Of a stretch of DNA of 64,000 nt, positions 17,754 to 27,670 are shown one piece after another. A program made the translations under genes and the position numbers. Position 1 is the first letter of the stretch. The number at the start of each line of letters is the position of its first letter. The notes under the pieces were generated by a model, which saw nothing but the letters and a program-made list of their open reading frames with translations, did no database searches and was not told the origin of the DNA. This stretch comes from Legionella cherrii (lineage in GTDB: Bacteria; Pseudomonadota; Gammaproteobacteria; Legionellales; Legionellaceae), in the NCBI RefSeq assembly GCF_900635815.1, contig NZ_LR134173.1:3070001-3134000 (forward strand), written 5' to 3'.

Positions 17754-18286
17754 TAGGCCTGCTCCAAATGTTTGATTAAGGGTAAAATTTCTTTTAGCCA
17801 TACCTTTTGTGTCATGATTCCAACATGTCGATATCGGATTATTCCTTGCTTATCAATGACAAACGTTTCTGGTGCGCCATAAACGCCTAAATCGATAGCC
17901 ACTTTTCCATCCCTATCTTCAATCACGAGCTTATAAGGATTTCCCCACTGTTCTAACCATCGAAGAGCATTAACCGATTGATCTTTATAATTTAATCCAT
18001 AAATTGGTATGCCTTCACGTGCTAGTTGCAACATTAAAACCTGTTCATCCACACAGGCCGCACACCAACTTGCCCAAACATTTAACAAAACAACCTGGCC
18101 ACGCAACTGCTTGGAATCAAAAAATGAATTCGGATCATTCAATTGAGGTAGGCTAAATGGAGGTAAAGACTTACCAAGTTGCACGGAAGGCAGCTCATGT
18201 GGATTTAAAGATAAACCACGCCAAAGAAAAATACAAAGCAACAAAAAAAGAGTGATTGGAACTACTTTCCATCCTATTTTTTTCAT
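17753..18286 (-). CDS. ccmG: Thiol:disulfide interchange protein CcmG/DsbE
   Basis: A periplasmic, membrane-tethered thioredoxin-fold reductant of the Ccm system, 177 residues. An N-terminal anchor (about 6-24) precedes the thioredoxin domain with active site WCAAC in VWASWCAACVDEQ, and the GVYGAPETF cis-Pro loop. The intervening residues are AA where CcmG proteins often have PT or PS. The start ATG overlaps the ccmF stop by 4 bases; the stop overlaps the ccmH GTG. Confidence 0.94.
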   Translation of the reverse strand: MKKIGWKVVPITLFLLLCIFLWRGLSLNPHELPSVQLGKSLPPFSLPQLNDPNSFFDSKQLRGQVVLLNVWASWCAACVDEQVLMLQLAREGIPIYGLNYKDQSVNALRWLEQWGNPYKLVIEDRDGKVAIDLGVYGAPETFVIDKQGIIRYRHVGIMTQKVWLKEILPLIKHLEQA

Positions 18287-20232
18287 GCCTTCAACTCCTG
18301 AGCGCTGACTACGATCGCCTTTTTTTGATAATATCGTCTGTCAGTCAGCGCAAAAAAACCACCTGCCAGTATCATAAATCCGCCAGCCCAAATCCAGCGT
18401 ATTAAAGGTTTATAGTATAACCTTACCGACCAGGAATCATTGGTTAATGGCTCACCTAATGCAACATAGATATCTCTAAAGGGAGTTACATCAATTGCTG
18501 ATTCAGTCATAGCCATTTGGCCTATATTGTACAGTCTTTTTTCAGGATAAATCAGTTTCGTTTTCCCTTTATAACTTATTTCAAATTGTGCTCTAGTTCC
18601 TTTATAGTTAGGTCCAGATAAAGGCTCCTGACTCATAAACGCTATCGAATAATCAAGCAAAGCTACTTTTTTTCCGGGTTCCATTTGCACATCATCTTGC
18701 ACACCGTAAGCAGTAGAAACCGCAATACCAATTACTGTGGTTGCAACACCTAAATGCGCCAGAATCATTCCCCAATAGGCTTGTCCAACTTGAGTTAAAC
18801 CGCGATCAAAAATTCGTCTGTAAGCCGCTTTAACAGTGCTCATGATCACCCAAAACGCGAGAGTTAATCCCATAAAGGCGGAAGCATTAAATTCTTTTGT
18901 GGTCGCAATGAGCAAAACGAGCGGAATTAAGAAACTAAGCAAAGCAAGCTTCCAAAGTTTTTTTAATACCCCACGCCAATCATCACTATTCCATCTTAGA
19001 TGAATACCTATTCCCATCAATAACAACATGGGAATCATCAAAGGAACGAATACTGAATTAAAATATGGGGCTCCTACTGAGAGTTTGCCTAGTCCTAAAC
19101 CTTCAATAAGTAGAGGGTACACGGTACCCATTAAGACGGTGAGCATAATAACTACTAAAAAAACATTATTTAACAATAAAGCGCTTTCCCTGGATAAAGG
19201 ACTGGGATTACCATCAGAGTGTAACGTTTGTGCTCTAAAAAGAAATAACAATAAAGAACCTCCAATGACCAACACTAAAAATCCTAAAATAAATAATCCT
19301 CGCTGCGGATCTACCGCAAAGGCATGAACTGAAGTCAAAACACCAGAGCGCACAAGAAAAGTACCAATGAGGCTTAAAGAAAATGCAGCTATTGCAAGCA
19401 ACATAGTCCACGCCTTAAATTGCTGGCGCTGTTCCGTCACTGCTAAAGAATGCAACAACGCAGTTCCTACCAGCCAAGGCATAAACGAAGCATTTTCTAC
19501 CGGATCCCAAAACCACCAACCACCCCAGCCTAACTCACGATAAGCCCACCAGCTTCCCAAGGTAATTCCAGTCGTTAAACAACACCATGCAGCTAATGTC
19601 CAAGGTCTAGTCCATTTGGACCAACTGGCTTCTACCTTACCGGCCCAAAGAGCAGCAATGGCAAACGCGAAAGCAACAGAAAAACCAACATACCCCATAT
19701 ACAACATAGGTGGATGGAATAAAAAACCAGGATCTTGCAATAAAGGATTCAAATCACGTCCCTGAGTGTCTAAAACTTGAAACTGACGCAAAAAAGGATT
19801 GGATGTAGTCAGCAAAAACAGAATAAATCCAATACTTAACCAGCCAAGCACAACTAAAACTCTCGTACGCATTTCCTTATCCAAACCCGAACTGCAAAGA
19901 GCCACCAGCAATGTCCAAAAACTTAGTATAGAAACCCATAACAACATCGAGCCTTCATGTCCGCCCCAAACCGCACACAACTTGTAAAACCAAGGTAAGG
20001 AAATACTGGAATTACTCATTACGTAAATGACTGAAAAATCATTCTTTAAAAAACAAAGGGTCAGAAAAAGATAGGACAAAGCGATAAAGAAAAATTGGCA
20101 AACGACATAAGTCCTCGCAGCATCCATCCAATTTGGGCGTTTTAATTGCAATCCAGCCAATGGAATTAATGCAAGCATAATGGAGGAAAGCAACGCCAAA
20201 ATCAAAGAAAAAAGTCCTAATTCTGCAATCAT
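18283..20232 (-). CDS. ccmF: Heme lyase CcmF
   Basis: A 649-residue polytopic inner-membrane protein that attaches heme to apocytochrome c, working with CcmH and CcmI. It has about 14-15 hydrophobic segments. The tryptophan-rich heme-handling motif is [19 protein letters not shown] at about residues 234-252, and the conserved [11 protein letters not shown] precedes it. The C-terminal periplasmic part carries the [11 protein letters not shown] motif of the family. It overlaps ccmE and ccmG by 4 bases each. Confidence 0.96.
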   Translation of the reverse strand: MIAELGLFSLILALLSSIMLALIPLAGLQLKRPNWMDAARTYVVCQFFFIALSYLFLTLCFLKNDFSVIYVMSNSSISLPWFYKLCAVWGGHEGSMLLWVSILSFWTLLVALCSSGLDKEMRTRVLVVLGWLSIGFILFLLTTSNPFLRQFQVLDTQGRDLNPLLQDPGFLFHPPMLYMGYVGFSVAFAFAIAALWAGKVEASWSKWTRPWTLAAWCCLTTGITLGSWWAYRELGWGGWWFWDPVENASFMPWLVGTALLHSLAVTEQRQQFKAWTMLLAIAAFSLSLIGTFLVRSGVLTSVHAFAVDPQRGLFILGFLVLVIGGSLLLFLFRAQTLHSDGNPSPLSRESALLLNNVFLVVIMLTVLMGTVYPLLIEGLGLGKLSVGAPYFNSVFVPLMIPMLLLMGIGIHLRWNSDDWRGVLKKLWKLALLSFLIPLVLLIATTKEFNASAFMGLTLAFWVIMSTVKAAYRRIFDRGLTQVGQAYWGMILAHLGVATTVIGIAVSTAYGVQDDVQMEPGKKVALLDYSIAFMSQEPLSGPNYKGTRAQFEISYKGKTKLIYPEKRLYNIGQMAMTESAIDVTPFRDIYVALGEPLTNDSWSVRLYYKPLIRWIWAGGFMILAGGFFALTDRRYYQKKAIVVSAQELKA

Positions 20233-20660
20233 GTATGTACCTTTTTGGATAAAGCAGCTTTCACTTCCGGCGGCATATAATTCGCATCATGTTTCGCCAA
20301 TACTTGTGAGGCGCGAAAATGTTGACTATCAATCAGTTGCCCTTCAGCAACCACACCTTGTCCATCTCTAAATAAATCGGGAAGAATGCCTGTATAAGTC
20401 ACAGTTATGGTTTGATCAAAATCGGTTATCTTAAACGCTACATCCAAACCTTTTGTTGAACGGATAATGGAACCTTTCTCTACCATACCCCCTATCCGAA
20501 TAGGGTGTTTTTGTGGTGCCTCACCCTTCACCGCCTGGCTCGGAGTATAAAATAAGCTAATATTTTGCCTAAGAGCATATAATACCAACGCGGCAGCTAT
20601 AGATAAAATAGACATGGTAAATACTAAAAGGGTTATCTTACGTCTGCGTGCTGGAGTCAT
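20229..20660 (-). CDS. ccmE: Heme chaperone CcmE
   Basis: A 143-residue periplasmic heme carrier anchored by an N-terminal helix (about 8-28), with an OB-fold domain. The covalent heme-binding histidine is in [13 protein letters not shown] near residue 125, followed by the usual tyrosine. It takes heme from CcmABCD and delivers it to CcmF. The start lies 3 bases after the ccmD stop, and the stop overlaps ccmF. Confidence 0.95.
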   Translation of the reverse strand: MTPARRRKITLLVFTMSILSIAAALVLYALRQNISLFYTPSQAVKGEAPQKHPIRIGGMVEKGSIIRSTKGLDVAFKITDFDQTITVTYTGILPDLFRDGQGVVAEGQLIDSQHFRASQVLAKHDANYMPPEVKAALSKKVHT

Positions 20661-20663
20661 TTT

Positions 20664-20822
20664 TTATCGCTTAAACCATTGTTGTAATTGTCGGCGTGTC
20701 TGTTTCCCTTTCCATTTCATCCCTAACAGGTTCATGATCAAAACTACACCCACCAAACCATAGGCTGGCCAGACATACATGGAGTACCCCCCCATTGCCA
20801 ACCACTCTAAAAATTGATTCAT
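20664..20822 (-). CDS. ccmD: Heme exporter subunit CcmD
   Basis: A 52-residue single-span membrane protein beginning MNQFLEWLAMGGYSMYVWPA, with one hydrophobic helix (about 18-34) and a basic tail KWKGKQTRRQLQQWFKR. This is the typical CcmD layout: MGGYxxYVWPAY followed by a helix and a positive cytoplasmic end. The start ATG overlaps the ccmC stop by 4 bases (ATGA). CcmD is needed to release holo-CcmE from CcmC. It is easily missed because of its size. Confidence 0.92.
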   Translation of the reverse strand: MNQFLEWLAMGGYSMYVWPAYGLVGVVLIMNLLGMKWKGKQTRRQLQQWFKR

Positions 20823-21580
20823 TTAAATTCCCCTTCAAATTGAATCCTAACCCAAGATTGTCTTTTTTCCCTAAGCAATAATTCTTGGCGTGCTTTCTCT
20901 AAAATAATCCACAAACAATATAAAAAAAATCCGGTTATGGTTAACAACAAAGGATACAGCATGCTGCCATCAATTTTGGGCTTAGCAAAAACTGATAAAG
21001 TAGAGCCTTGATGTAATGTATTCCACCAATACACTGAATAATGAATAATTGGTAAATCAATGACGCCAACTAAGGTTAAGATAGCGATGATTTTATCGCC
21101 ATCTTCTTTGTTTTTTACCGTATAGTGTGTTGCTAAAATTGCCGCATAAAGTAATAGAAGAATTAACTCAGAAGTCAAACGTGCATCCCAAACCCACCAT
21201 GCCCCCCACATGGGTTTACCCCAAATACTTCCGGTTACTAGGGCCAGAAAAGCCATACTCAGGCCAATTTGAGCAACAATGCTAATTAAAAGACCGGCGA
21301 TTTTAATTCGCCAGATCAAAAGCAATACCGCTAAAAACCCCATCCAGGCATAAAGCATCATCGACAAAAATGCACTGGGAACATGTACATAGATAATACG
21401 AAATGCGTCGCCTTGTTGATAGTCAGGTGGAGTAAAAGCCAACCCCCAAATGGTACCAACAACTAATGCCACTAGGGCACCCACAGCCAAACTTGGAGTA
21501 AGACGTCCAGCGGCATTATAAAAAAACTTAGGTGATGCCAGTTGATATAATAATTTCCACATAGGAATAATTGGAATCAA
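20819..21580 (-). CDS. ccmC: Heme exporter protein CcmC
   Basis: A 253-residue inner-membrane protein with six hydrophobic segments that loads heme onto CcmE. The WWD-type signature WGKPMWGAWWVWDARLTSEL lies in the second half of the protein, flanked by periplasmic histidines (YVHVPSAF and PIIHYSVYWWNTLHQ). It heads a tightly overlapping ccmCDEFGH run. A spacer of about 190 bases with repeats separates it from ccmB. Confidence 0.96.
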   Translation of the reverse strand: MIPIIPMWKLLYQLASPKFFYNAAGRLTPSLAVGALVALVVGTIWGLAFTPPDYQQGDAFRIIYVHVPSAFLSMMLYAWMGFLAVLLLIWRIKIAGLLISIVAQIGLSMAFLALVTGSIWGKPMWGAWWVWDARLTSELILLLLYAAILATHYTVKNKEDGDKIIAILTLVGVIDLPIIHYSVYWWNTLHQGSTLSVFAKPKIDGSMLYPLLLTITGFFLYCLWIILEKARQELLLREKRQSWVRIQFEGEFK

Positions 21581-21647
21581 AAAAAGCGGATTTTAACACG
21601 CATCCCCTTATTCGCAAAATCCGTTTCAAATAAATGCAGCCTCACCA

Positions 21648-21725
21648 CGTCATCCCGAGCGAAAGGATCTTCCATCAACACCTCGTGCTCCATTCGGCAG
21701 ATACCACGCCATGTTCGGGATGACG
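21648..21725. repeat. Inverted repeat of the GTCATCCCGA family
   Basis: CGTCATCCCGA (21648-21658) and TCGGGATGACG (21715-21725) are perfect 11-bp arms. A degenerate TGTAGC-type half element (GCTGTGCTAATCCAGGTTACA) follows. It lies between ccmB and ccmC and may form a hairpin in the ccm transcript. Confidence 0.7.
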
Positions 21726-21774
21726 GCAAAAAGATTGCGCTGTGCTAATCCAGGTTACAAAAGGCTTCATTCAC

Positions 21775-22461
21775 TTATTCAACATGACTGATGCGTATGA
21801 TACCGGCAATTGCGTACGGTAAAAATCCTATTGCAACTACCGACATAGCCAATAATAAGGCCAAATAAGCACTAATTGGCAGGTTTTGCATGGCAATATT
21901 TACAGTTCCACTTCCAAAAATGAGTATAGGCAAGGTTAACGGCAGCAAAATCAACGCCATCAAAAGACCCTTTTGGTTAATTCCCACTCCAAATGAAGCG
22001 GCTAGAGCACAAAGAAATAATAAAGAAGGAGTACCACAAATAATAGTCAGTGCAAGTACTTCAGTTTCCCAAACACTTAATGAAAAAAGCAAGCCAACCA
22101 AAGGACATAAAGCAAGTAACGGAAGTAAATTAAATAACCAATGAGCAATTACTTTTGCAGCAATGAGTAAAGGCAAAGAGTGACCGGAAATAATCCATTG
22201 TTCCATTACGCCCTGTTCATAATCTTGTTGAAATAAACGTTCAGCTGAGAGCAGCAAAGATAAAAGTATTGCCATCCAGACTAAGCCAGGAGCAACAGTG
22301 CGAAGCAGGACAACCTCCGGCTTAATCGTCAACGGAAACATAAAAAGAAAAATTAAGAAAAACAAGCATGCGTTCACTAAAAAACGTATTTGCCGTATCT
22401 GAATAAGTAATTCCCGGTTGCATTGTTTGGCAAAAATAGAAAAAGAGGAGCTCACAAACAA
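21775..22461 (-). CDS. ccmB: Heme exporter membrane subunit CcmB
   Basis: A 228-residue membrane subunit of the CcmAB ABC transporter, with six hydrophobic segments and family features such as LLRTVAPGLVWMAILLS and the EQGVMEQW segment. With CcmA it uses ATP to release heme-loaded CcmE. It overlaps the ccmA 3' end by 10 bases. Confidence 0.94.
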   Translation of the reverse strand: MFVSSSFSIFAKQCNRELLIQIRQIRFLVNACLFFLIFLFMFPLTIKPEVVLLRTVAPGLVWMAILLSLLLSAERLFQQDYEQGVMEQWIISGHSLPLLIAAKVIAHWLFNLLPLLALCPLVGLLFSLSVWETEVLALTIICGTPSLLFLCALAASFGVGINQKGLLMALILLPLTLPILIFGSGTVNIAMQNLPISAYLALLLAMSVVAIGFLPYAIAGIIRISHVE

Positions 22462-23081
22462 TACTCCTCATAATCAGATGAATTTAGTGGTAATTGCTGA
22501 TGGGATGTTAATAGAACAGCCCCGCCCTGTTTTCGATGACTGGCTATTTTATCCATGACCCGTAGGATCGCGCGGTCATCTAAAGCAACTAAAGGCTCAT
22601 CAAGAAGCCATAATTTGGCGCAAGAGAACCATAACCGCAACAATCCAGCTTGTCTTCGCTGTCCGGAGGACAACAACCCACACGCCATATCAAGGTGCTG
22701 TTCGAGTTTAAATATCGAAGCGAGTTCTTCAATTGCATTAGATTGATCTTTTTTTACACTCGCCGATGATGAGGAGGCATAATGTAGATCAAAATAACAA
22801 TTCTCTCTTAAGGTTAAATTAGGGTTAATACCGGCTTTGTGACCCACAAAACACAACTGACGTTGGTAAGCGGAATAGTCTTTTGCTATATTCTGGCCAA
22901 AAAATTGCACTTCACCCTGATGCGGATGAAATAAACCAGCAATTAATTTCAATAAGGTTGTCTTGCCTGCACCATTTCTACCACGTAAATGAAGCAAACC
23001 TCCTACAGGCAAATGAAAAGCTACATTCTTTAATAAAGGCTGATCCTGATAATCAAAATCAAGGTTAATCACATCAAGCAT
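22452..23081 (-). CDS. ccmA: Heme exporter ATP-binding protein CcmA
   Basis: A 209-residue ABC ATPase. Walker A is GRNGAGKTT at about residues 34-42. The signature appears as LSSGQRRQAGL, followed by Walker B LWLLDEPLVALD and the switch histidine in LTSHQ. The RxGAGKTTLL loop and the small size fit CcmA. It is the first gene of the ccm cluster on the minus strand. Confidence 0.94.
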   Translation of the reverse strand: MLDVINLDFDYQDQPLLKNVAFHLPVGGLLHLRGRNGAGKTTLLKLIAGLFHPHQGEVQFFGQNIAKDYSAYQRQLCFVGHKAGINPNLTLRENCYFDLHYASSSSASVKKDQSNAIEELASIFKLEQHLDMACGLLSSGQRRQAGLLRLWFSCAKLWLLDEPLVALDDRAILRVMDKIASHRKQGGAVLLTSHQQLPLNSSDYEEYCL

Positions 23082-23236
23082 AGGTCAAAGATATACTGTA
23101 GGTTGAATTTCTGGATATTCATGCAGCTAGGGAGGAGCTGGGAAAAATTTATAATCCCCATCTTCCGCCGCGCTTCACCCAGGCCACACTGTGTAAAGAA
23201 ATAGTACTCGAACTAGAAAACAAAACAAGTTTTATT

Positions 23237-23469
23237 TTATAGGTTCATTTCCAAAAACTTTTCAAGCTCCAAATCTCTTTACCGCTCCGCAACCATTTCT
23301 CTAAATGCGTTCACTTTGGATGTATCGAGCCTGAAAAACCAAGTGACCAATCCTTGGCTCAAAGCAAGTACTTTTTCGTATTCAGGTTTCGCTTTTAATT
23401 AATCTACTACTCGATCAAAATTTTCTGTAAGTTTTTAATTTCATTTTGGCTTAATTTGTCAGATTCCAT
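23237..23469 (-). pseudogene. Decayed ORF upstream of ccmA
   Basis: ATG 23469 opens MESDKLSQNEIKNLQKILIE then TAG. Coding-like sequence resumes in another frame (KAKPEYEKVLALSQGLVTWF through FREMVAER), meets an in-frame TAA at 23279-23281, and continues RDLELEKFLEMNL to TAA at 23237-23239. I do not recognise the family. Pieces align in order on one strand, which suggests a once-intact gene of about 75 residues. The rest of 23082-23570 holds a degenerate repeat (about 23170-23200) and the sohB leader. Confidence 0.4.
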
Positions 23470-23570
23470 AATCCCCAGCCTTCTTACAACTTATTAAATC
23501 TACTTAATAGCCCCTTGCTAACTACCCTATTGATCGCCATAATTTGTTTTTATTTTTTTAAAGGTCAACA

Positions 23571-24506
23571 ATGGAATTTTTAACTCAATACGGTCTGTTC
23601 CTTTTAAAATCAATCACTGTAGTTATTGCCTGCCTGATTGTATTTGCCGGTTTTTTTTCAATGAGTCGCAAGCCGAAACCTAAACTGGAGGTAATCTCAC
23701 TAAATGAGCATTATGATCATATCATATCCACAATGAATAAAAAAGTTTTAGGGGTGAAACCTCCTAAGAAGAAAAAAAATAAAGACAAAAAGCCAACCCT
23801 TTATGTAATTGATTTTCATGGTGACATTAAAGCCTCCCAGGTAGAACAACTCAGAGAGGAAATCACTGCAATCCTGTGTACTGCCAAACCTGAAGATGAA
23901 GTTTTAGTACGCCTGGACAGCCCTGGTGGTATAGTCAACACCTATGGTTTAGCAGCGTCACAACTGCAACGCATTCGCGATAAAAAAATTCCTTTAACTG
24001 TGAGCATCGATAAAATGGCTGCCAGTGGAGGTTATTTAATGGCCTGCGTTGCGGATAAAATCATTGCAGCCCCTTTTGCAATCATTGGATCTATTGGTGT
24101 AGTAGCGCAAATCCCTAATTTCCATCGTTGGCTTAAAAAGCACGATATTGATGTAGAGTTGTTAACTGCTGGGGAATACAAACGAACGCTAACCCTGTTT
24201 GGTGAGAATACTGAAAAAGGCAGAAAAAAAGCTCAGGATGACCTGGAGAAGATACATGCTGCGTTTAGAAATTATGTAGGAGCTAATCGCGAACAATTAA
24301 ATATTGATGAAGTTTCTACCGGGGAACATTGGTTAGCTAAAGATGCCTTTGATCTCAAACTTGTTGATAAGCTATGCACCAGCGATGATTATCTCCTGGA
24401 AAGGATTACTCATTATAAAGCATTCAAACTCATTGTTCCGCCCAAAGCATCTCTGGCTAACAAATTACTTAAGCCGGCAATGCGATTGATGCACCCATGG
24501 GGCTAA
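23571..24506 (+). CDS. sohB: Inner-membrane S49 peptidase SohB
   Basis: A 311-residue signal-peptide-peptidase-like serine protease. An N-terminal membrane helix (about 8-30) precedes a basic linker (KPPKKKKNKDKK). The S49 domain has DSPGG at 116-120, catalytic Ser152 in MAASGGY and general-base Lys204 in AGEYKRTLT, the Ser-Lys dyad. It lacks the duplicated domain of SppA, so it is SohB-like. AAAGG precedes ATG 23571. Confidence 0.94.
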   Translation: MEFLTQYGLFLLKSITVVIACLIVFAGFFSMSRKPKPKLEVISLNEHYDHIISTMNKKVLGVKPPKKKKNKDKKPTLYVIDFHGDIKASQVEQLREEITAILCTAKPEDEVLVRLDSPGGIVNTYGLAASQLQRIRDKKIPLTVSIDKMAASGGYLMACVADKIIAAPFAIIGSIGVVAQIPNFHRWLKKHDIDVELLTAGEYKRTLTLFGENTEKGRKKAQDDLEKIHAAFRNYVGANREQLNIDEVSTGEHWLAKDAFDLKLVDKLCTSDDYLLERITHYKAFKLIVPPKASLANKLLKPAMRLMHPWG

Positions 24507-24609
24507 GGAAACAAGCCCCTAAAAAGCTTTAATATTCAATATGCTAAATAAACTACCGAATTCGAGATAATGGTATATAATTAATTTAGATTACAAAATG
24601 GAGTGAGCT

Positions 24610-24861
24610 ATGAGTGACTTTAAATCAAAACTTCCTGATCTTAAAGAGTTAGCTTCAATGACAGGCAAATTATATACCGACATCAAAAAGAGCGTAGGTG
24701 AAATCGTTCAGAATTATAAAGAAAATAGAGCTCAAGAAGCAGAAAAGGCAGCGCAAACACAAGCAGAACCCGTTAAAGAAACAAAACCCCAAAAAGCTGA
24801 TGCGCCTAATGTAGAACCTACCCCTGTTGAAGAATCAAAACCTGATGACACCAAACAATAA
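24610..24861 (+). CDS. Small hydrophilic orphan protein
   Basis: An 83-residue protein. Residues 1-45 can form an amphipathic helix (ELASMTGKLYTDIKKSVGEI), followed by an Ala/Gln/Glu/Pro-rich disordered tail. There is no signal peptide. It has a strong start: GGAG 9 bases before ATG 24610 and a TATAAT-like element (TATATAATTAAT) upstream. It resembles small phasin-like or scaffold-type helical proteins in general character only. Monocistronic, function unknown. Confidence 0.75.
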   Translation: MSDFKSKLPDLKELASMTGKLYTDIKKSVGEIVQNYKENRAQEAEKAAQTQAEPVKETKPQKADAPNVEPTPVEESKPDDTKQ

Positions 24862-24939
24862 TGGTTAACACTGATTAGCATTGCAGTCTGAGTGCAGCGC
24901 AGCCCCCACCTAATTTATTGCCGTCATCCCGAGTATCAT

Positions 24940-24985
24940 GAGGTATCTCCCCATTAGGACATAGTTCTCAACAGGGAGATACCTC
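24940..24985. repeat. Palindromic repeat, GAGGTATCTCCC type
   Basis: GAGGTATCTCCC (24940-24951) pairs perfectly with GGGAGATACCTC (24974-24985). Outside it, CATCCCGAGTA and TACTCGGTATG extend the stem imperfectly. It lies between two convergent genes, so it may act as a bidirectional terminator. Confidence 0.7.
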
Positions 24986-25034
24986 GCTTTACTCGGTATG
25001 AGGGGGCGTCTGTAAAGAATACTATTGCTTAAAT

Positions 25035-26447
25035 TCATACCCGCTCAGGACGAGTAAGCCCATATTTACGCATTTTTTCAACTAAAGTAGTACGTCGCAT
25101 ATTCAAATAACTTGCAGCATGAGCAACTACCCAATCGGCTTCATTTAAAGCTTGACTAATCAGAGCTAACTCCGTTTTCACCAAGTGCTCTTTTAAATCG
25201 ATACCCTCTGTACCAGGCGTCTGCTCTTGATTCATCCCCTCTAATAAAGCTTCTCGTTCAGAATTCGACGTGTCAGATTCCGTATAGGGAGCTTTATATT
25301 CACCTCGAACTTTTTGGGGTAAATCTTCTTTACTTAAGATTCCTTTCGGATACAAAATAGTTAAACGCTCTACTAAATTCGCCAATTCTCTAATATTACC
25401 TGGCCAACTGTACTCACTTAGTGCAACCATAGCATCTGGCATTAAACGTACACTAGGTCGGTTTTCATTCTCAATACGTGAAATCAATTCATTAAATAGC
25501 AGTGGAATATCCTCTGCGCGCTCTCTTAATGGAGGCATTTCTATAGGGAATACATTAAGTCTATAAAATAAATCCTCTCTGAATTTGCCCTCTTTAATGG
25601 CTTCCTCTAAGTTTCTATGAGTTGCCGCAATAATTCTAACATTTACATCGATACTTTTATTAGAGCCTACTCGTTCAAAACAACGTTCTTGTAATATTCG
25701 CAATAATTTTACTTGCATAGGTAAGGGCATATCACCTATTTCATCAAGAAATAAAGTACCTCCATTTGCTAATTCAAATCGACCTTGCCGCGAAGTAATT
25801 GCACCGGTAAATGCCCCTTTTTCATGACCAAATAATTCGCTTTCGAGTAATTCTGCAGGAATAGCCCCGCAGTTAATTGGAATAAATGGCTTACTGGCTC
25901 TTGAAGATAGACTGTGAATATTACGAGCAACCACTTCTTTACCTGTTCCAGATTCTCCAAGAATTAAAACACTGGCTTCAGTATCAGATACTTGCTCTAT
26001 TAGTCTGCGAACAGTGCGAATACCCTTGCTATTCCCCACCAGACTGCGTAATAAAGGATTTTTTTGATTGCTGATAAGAATCGAATTGACTGCCTCTTTC
26101 GCAATTTGGCATTGGTGCAAAGATTCCATGATTTGTGCATAGGTAAAGGGGAAAGGTTGACAAGCAACTACATTACGCAATAGGCATTGCGTATGATTTA
26201 GTTTTTGCCCCACCACAATAACCGGTACTTTGACAAACTTGTTTACCAATAAGTCCAGTTCATTTAAAGTCTCCTGAATCGATTCACTTGCACCAAAAAG
26301 AATCACATCAGGATTTATATCGGCAATTTGCCACTCGCCATATTTACTGACTTCAGTCGATTCACCGATAAAATCAAGTATCGTACATAATTTGTCACTA
26401 CGACTTGCATCATTATCGATGATAAAAACCTTGTCATTAATACTCAT
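25035..26447 (-). CDS. fleQ: Sigma-54-dependent flagellar master regulator FleQ
   Basis: A 470-residue enhancer-binding protein. A receiver-like FleQ N-domain (about 5-120) comes first. The AAA+ domain has Walker A GESGTGKE at 164-171, the sigma-54 contact loop GAFTGA at about 233-238 and Walker [12 protein letters not shown] Fis-type helix-turn-helix (about 430-465) ends in [15 protein letters not shown]. In Legionella-like bacteria FleQ drives early flagellar genes with RpoN. No other flagellar gene is in the window. FleQ is preferred over other NtrC relatives from domain layout and the C-terminal HTH. Confidence 0.88.
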   Translation of the reverse strand: MSINDKVFIIDNDASRSDKLCTILDFIGESTEVSKYGEWQIADINPDVILFGASESIQETLNELDLLVNKFVKVPVIVVGQKLNHTQCLLRNVVACQPFPFTYAQIMESLHQCQIAKEAVNSILISNQKNPLLRSLVGNSKGIRTVRRLIEQVSDTEASVLILGESGTGKEVVARNIHSLSSRASKPFIPINCGAIPAELLESELFGHEKGAFTGAITSRQGRFELANGGTLFLDEIGDMPLPMQVKLLRILQERCFERVGSNKSIDVNVRIIAATHRNLEEAIKEGKFREDLFYRLNVFPIEMPPLRERAEDIPLLFNELISRIENENRPSVRLMPDAMVALSEYSWPGNIRELANLVERLTILYPKGILSKEDLPQKVRGEYKAPYTESDTSNSEREALLEGMNQEQTPGTEGIDLKEHLVKTELALISQALNEADWVVAHAASYLNMRRTTLVEKMRKYGLTRPERV

Positions 26448-26525
26448 AAACTTATCCTTAAGTTTTTTATACTTGCACCATCATTTCTTTTTCCCATAAA
26501 GCGAGAAAAGATTTTAACTAGTTAA

Positions 26526-27119
26526 CTATCGGTAACACACAATCAATTTAAACGCATTACACTGGTTACCAAAACACAACTCTTGACTTCCAATTGTTTT
26601 AGTAGCGCTTACTTGAGTTTCTTTCACAAAATATTTGGCTTGTAGAAACCCCATACGACTGCAAAAAGAATTAGCCGCTCGTGAACCACAGCCTTGTTTT
26701 TGGTCATAACACCAATCCACACGATAATCATTAAAACGAGGAACGGCAAACCGTTTTTCTCGATAATGATAAGGTTTGGGAGGGGTATGCGATAAGTTGG
26801 TGACACAAGCGATGGTCATAAACCCATTACACCGCCAACCTTTACAACTCTCGCCAGTTGATAGGTAATGGGTTAGCCCTGTATTGTAGGCAATTTCATT
26901 ATCACTGGAATAATCGTAGCCCAGCATTTGACAATAACGATCTGCTACAATTTTGCCGCACTCTTTGCCATCTACGGTACAATAATCGAGACGCTCTCCA
27001 AGAAATGTAGGATGCCAAAAATTTCGAAAAGCTTTATTGTGCTTTCCGTTGGTATTTGAATGGCTCGAAAAGGAGCAAAATAAAAAAACTAAAAACATAA
27101 CGTAACGAAAATTGATCAT
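26526..27119 (-). CDS. Secreted protein with two six-cysteine tandem repeats
   Basis: A 197-residue protein with a signal peptide (MINFRYVMFLVFLFCSFSSHSN). Two copies of a module of about 65 residues follow, roughly 45-108 and 131-195. Each runs R-[LV]-D-[YW]-C-x6-C-G-x2-[VA]-A-[DN]-x-[YF]-C-x3-G-[YF], then C, C-N-[GA]-F and a terminal I-x-C. All six cysteines are conserved between copies, implying three disulfides each in the periplasm or outside the cell. I do not know a named function. It is divergently placed from 27287. Confidence 0.82.
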   Translation of the reverse strand: MINFRYVMFLVFLFCSFSSHSNTNGKHNKAFRNFWHPTFLGERLDYCTVDGKECGKIVADRYCQMLGYDYSSDNEIAYNTGLTHYLSTGESCKGWRCNGFMTIACVTNLSHTPPKPYHYREKRFAVPRFNDYRVDWCYDQKQGCGSRAANSFCSRMGFLQAKYFVKETQVSATKTIGSQELCFGNQCNAFKLIVCYR

Positions 27120-27286
27120 TAAAACAATCCTTTAGCGATTATCAAATCATGTTAGCTTATGAAGCCTACTGGTACAAGAGCTGCATGAGGGTAAATCACT
27201 ATTGATTTATTAAATGTAGCACATTTCATTTCACTCGTTTTTCAATAATGATAATTTTTGATAAAAATAATTAGTCTGATAAAATA

Positions 27287-27604
27287 ATGCCCATGAAAGC
27301 ATTTTTGATACTTTTTTCAATGCTTATTGTGATATTCTCATATAAGATAAGCAACAAAATCAACGTCCTCAGTTTTGCGCCCACCTCAGCTGTTGGATCT
27401 ACAAGTCAGTGCTCACAAAAAATCCCCCGTACCTGCTTTATTCGCTGTAATCTTGGCCAAGCCTATGCAATACCAGCAGTATGCAGCTTATTAAAAACAT
27501 ATTTACGTGTGGGTTTACTTTCATTTTTCCAATTTCTTCTCTGTCTGTGCGCCGGATTTAGTGCGCGTATCTACAAACCACCACGATCATTTTCCAATAA
27601 TTAG
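27287..27604 (+). CDS. Small cysteine-containing membrane or secreted orphan
   Basis: A predicted 105-residue product with an N-terminal hydrophobic helix (about 4-20), several Cys in the middle (SQCSQKIPRTCFIRCN) and a second hydrophobic stretch (about 75-95). I recognise no family and see no strong ribosome-binding site. Strand and position fit a gene, but composition alone makes this moderately uncertain. An in-frame ATG at 27293 is an alternative start. Confidence 0.4.
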   Translation: MPMKAFLILFSMLIVIFSYKISNKINVLSFAPTSAVGSTSQCSQKIPRTCFIRCNLGQAYAIPAVCSLLKTYLRVGLLSFFQFLLCLCAGFSARIYKPPRSFSNN

Positions 27605-27670
27605 CTCCTAGTTTAAGTCAATCGCAGTGATGATTATTTAATTATTGGTCCATTTTTATTGGAGAATTTT

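Noticed and set aside
16511..23081. Ccm cluster as a novel system
   Set aside because: All members and their order match the known System I cytochrome c maturation pathway.
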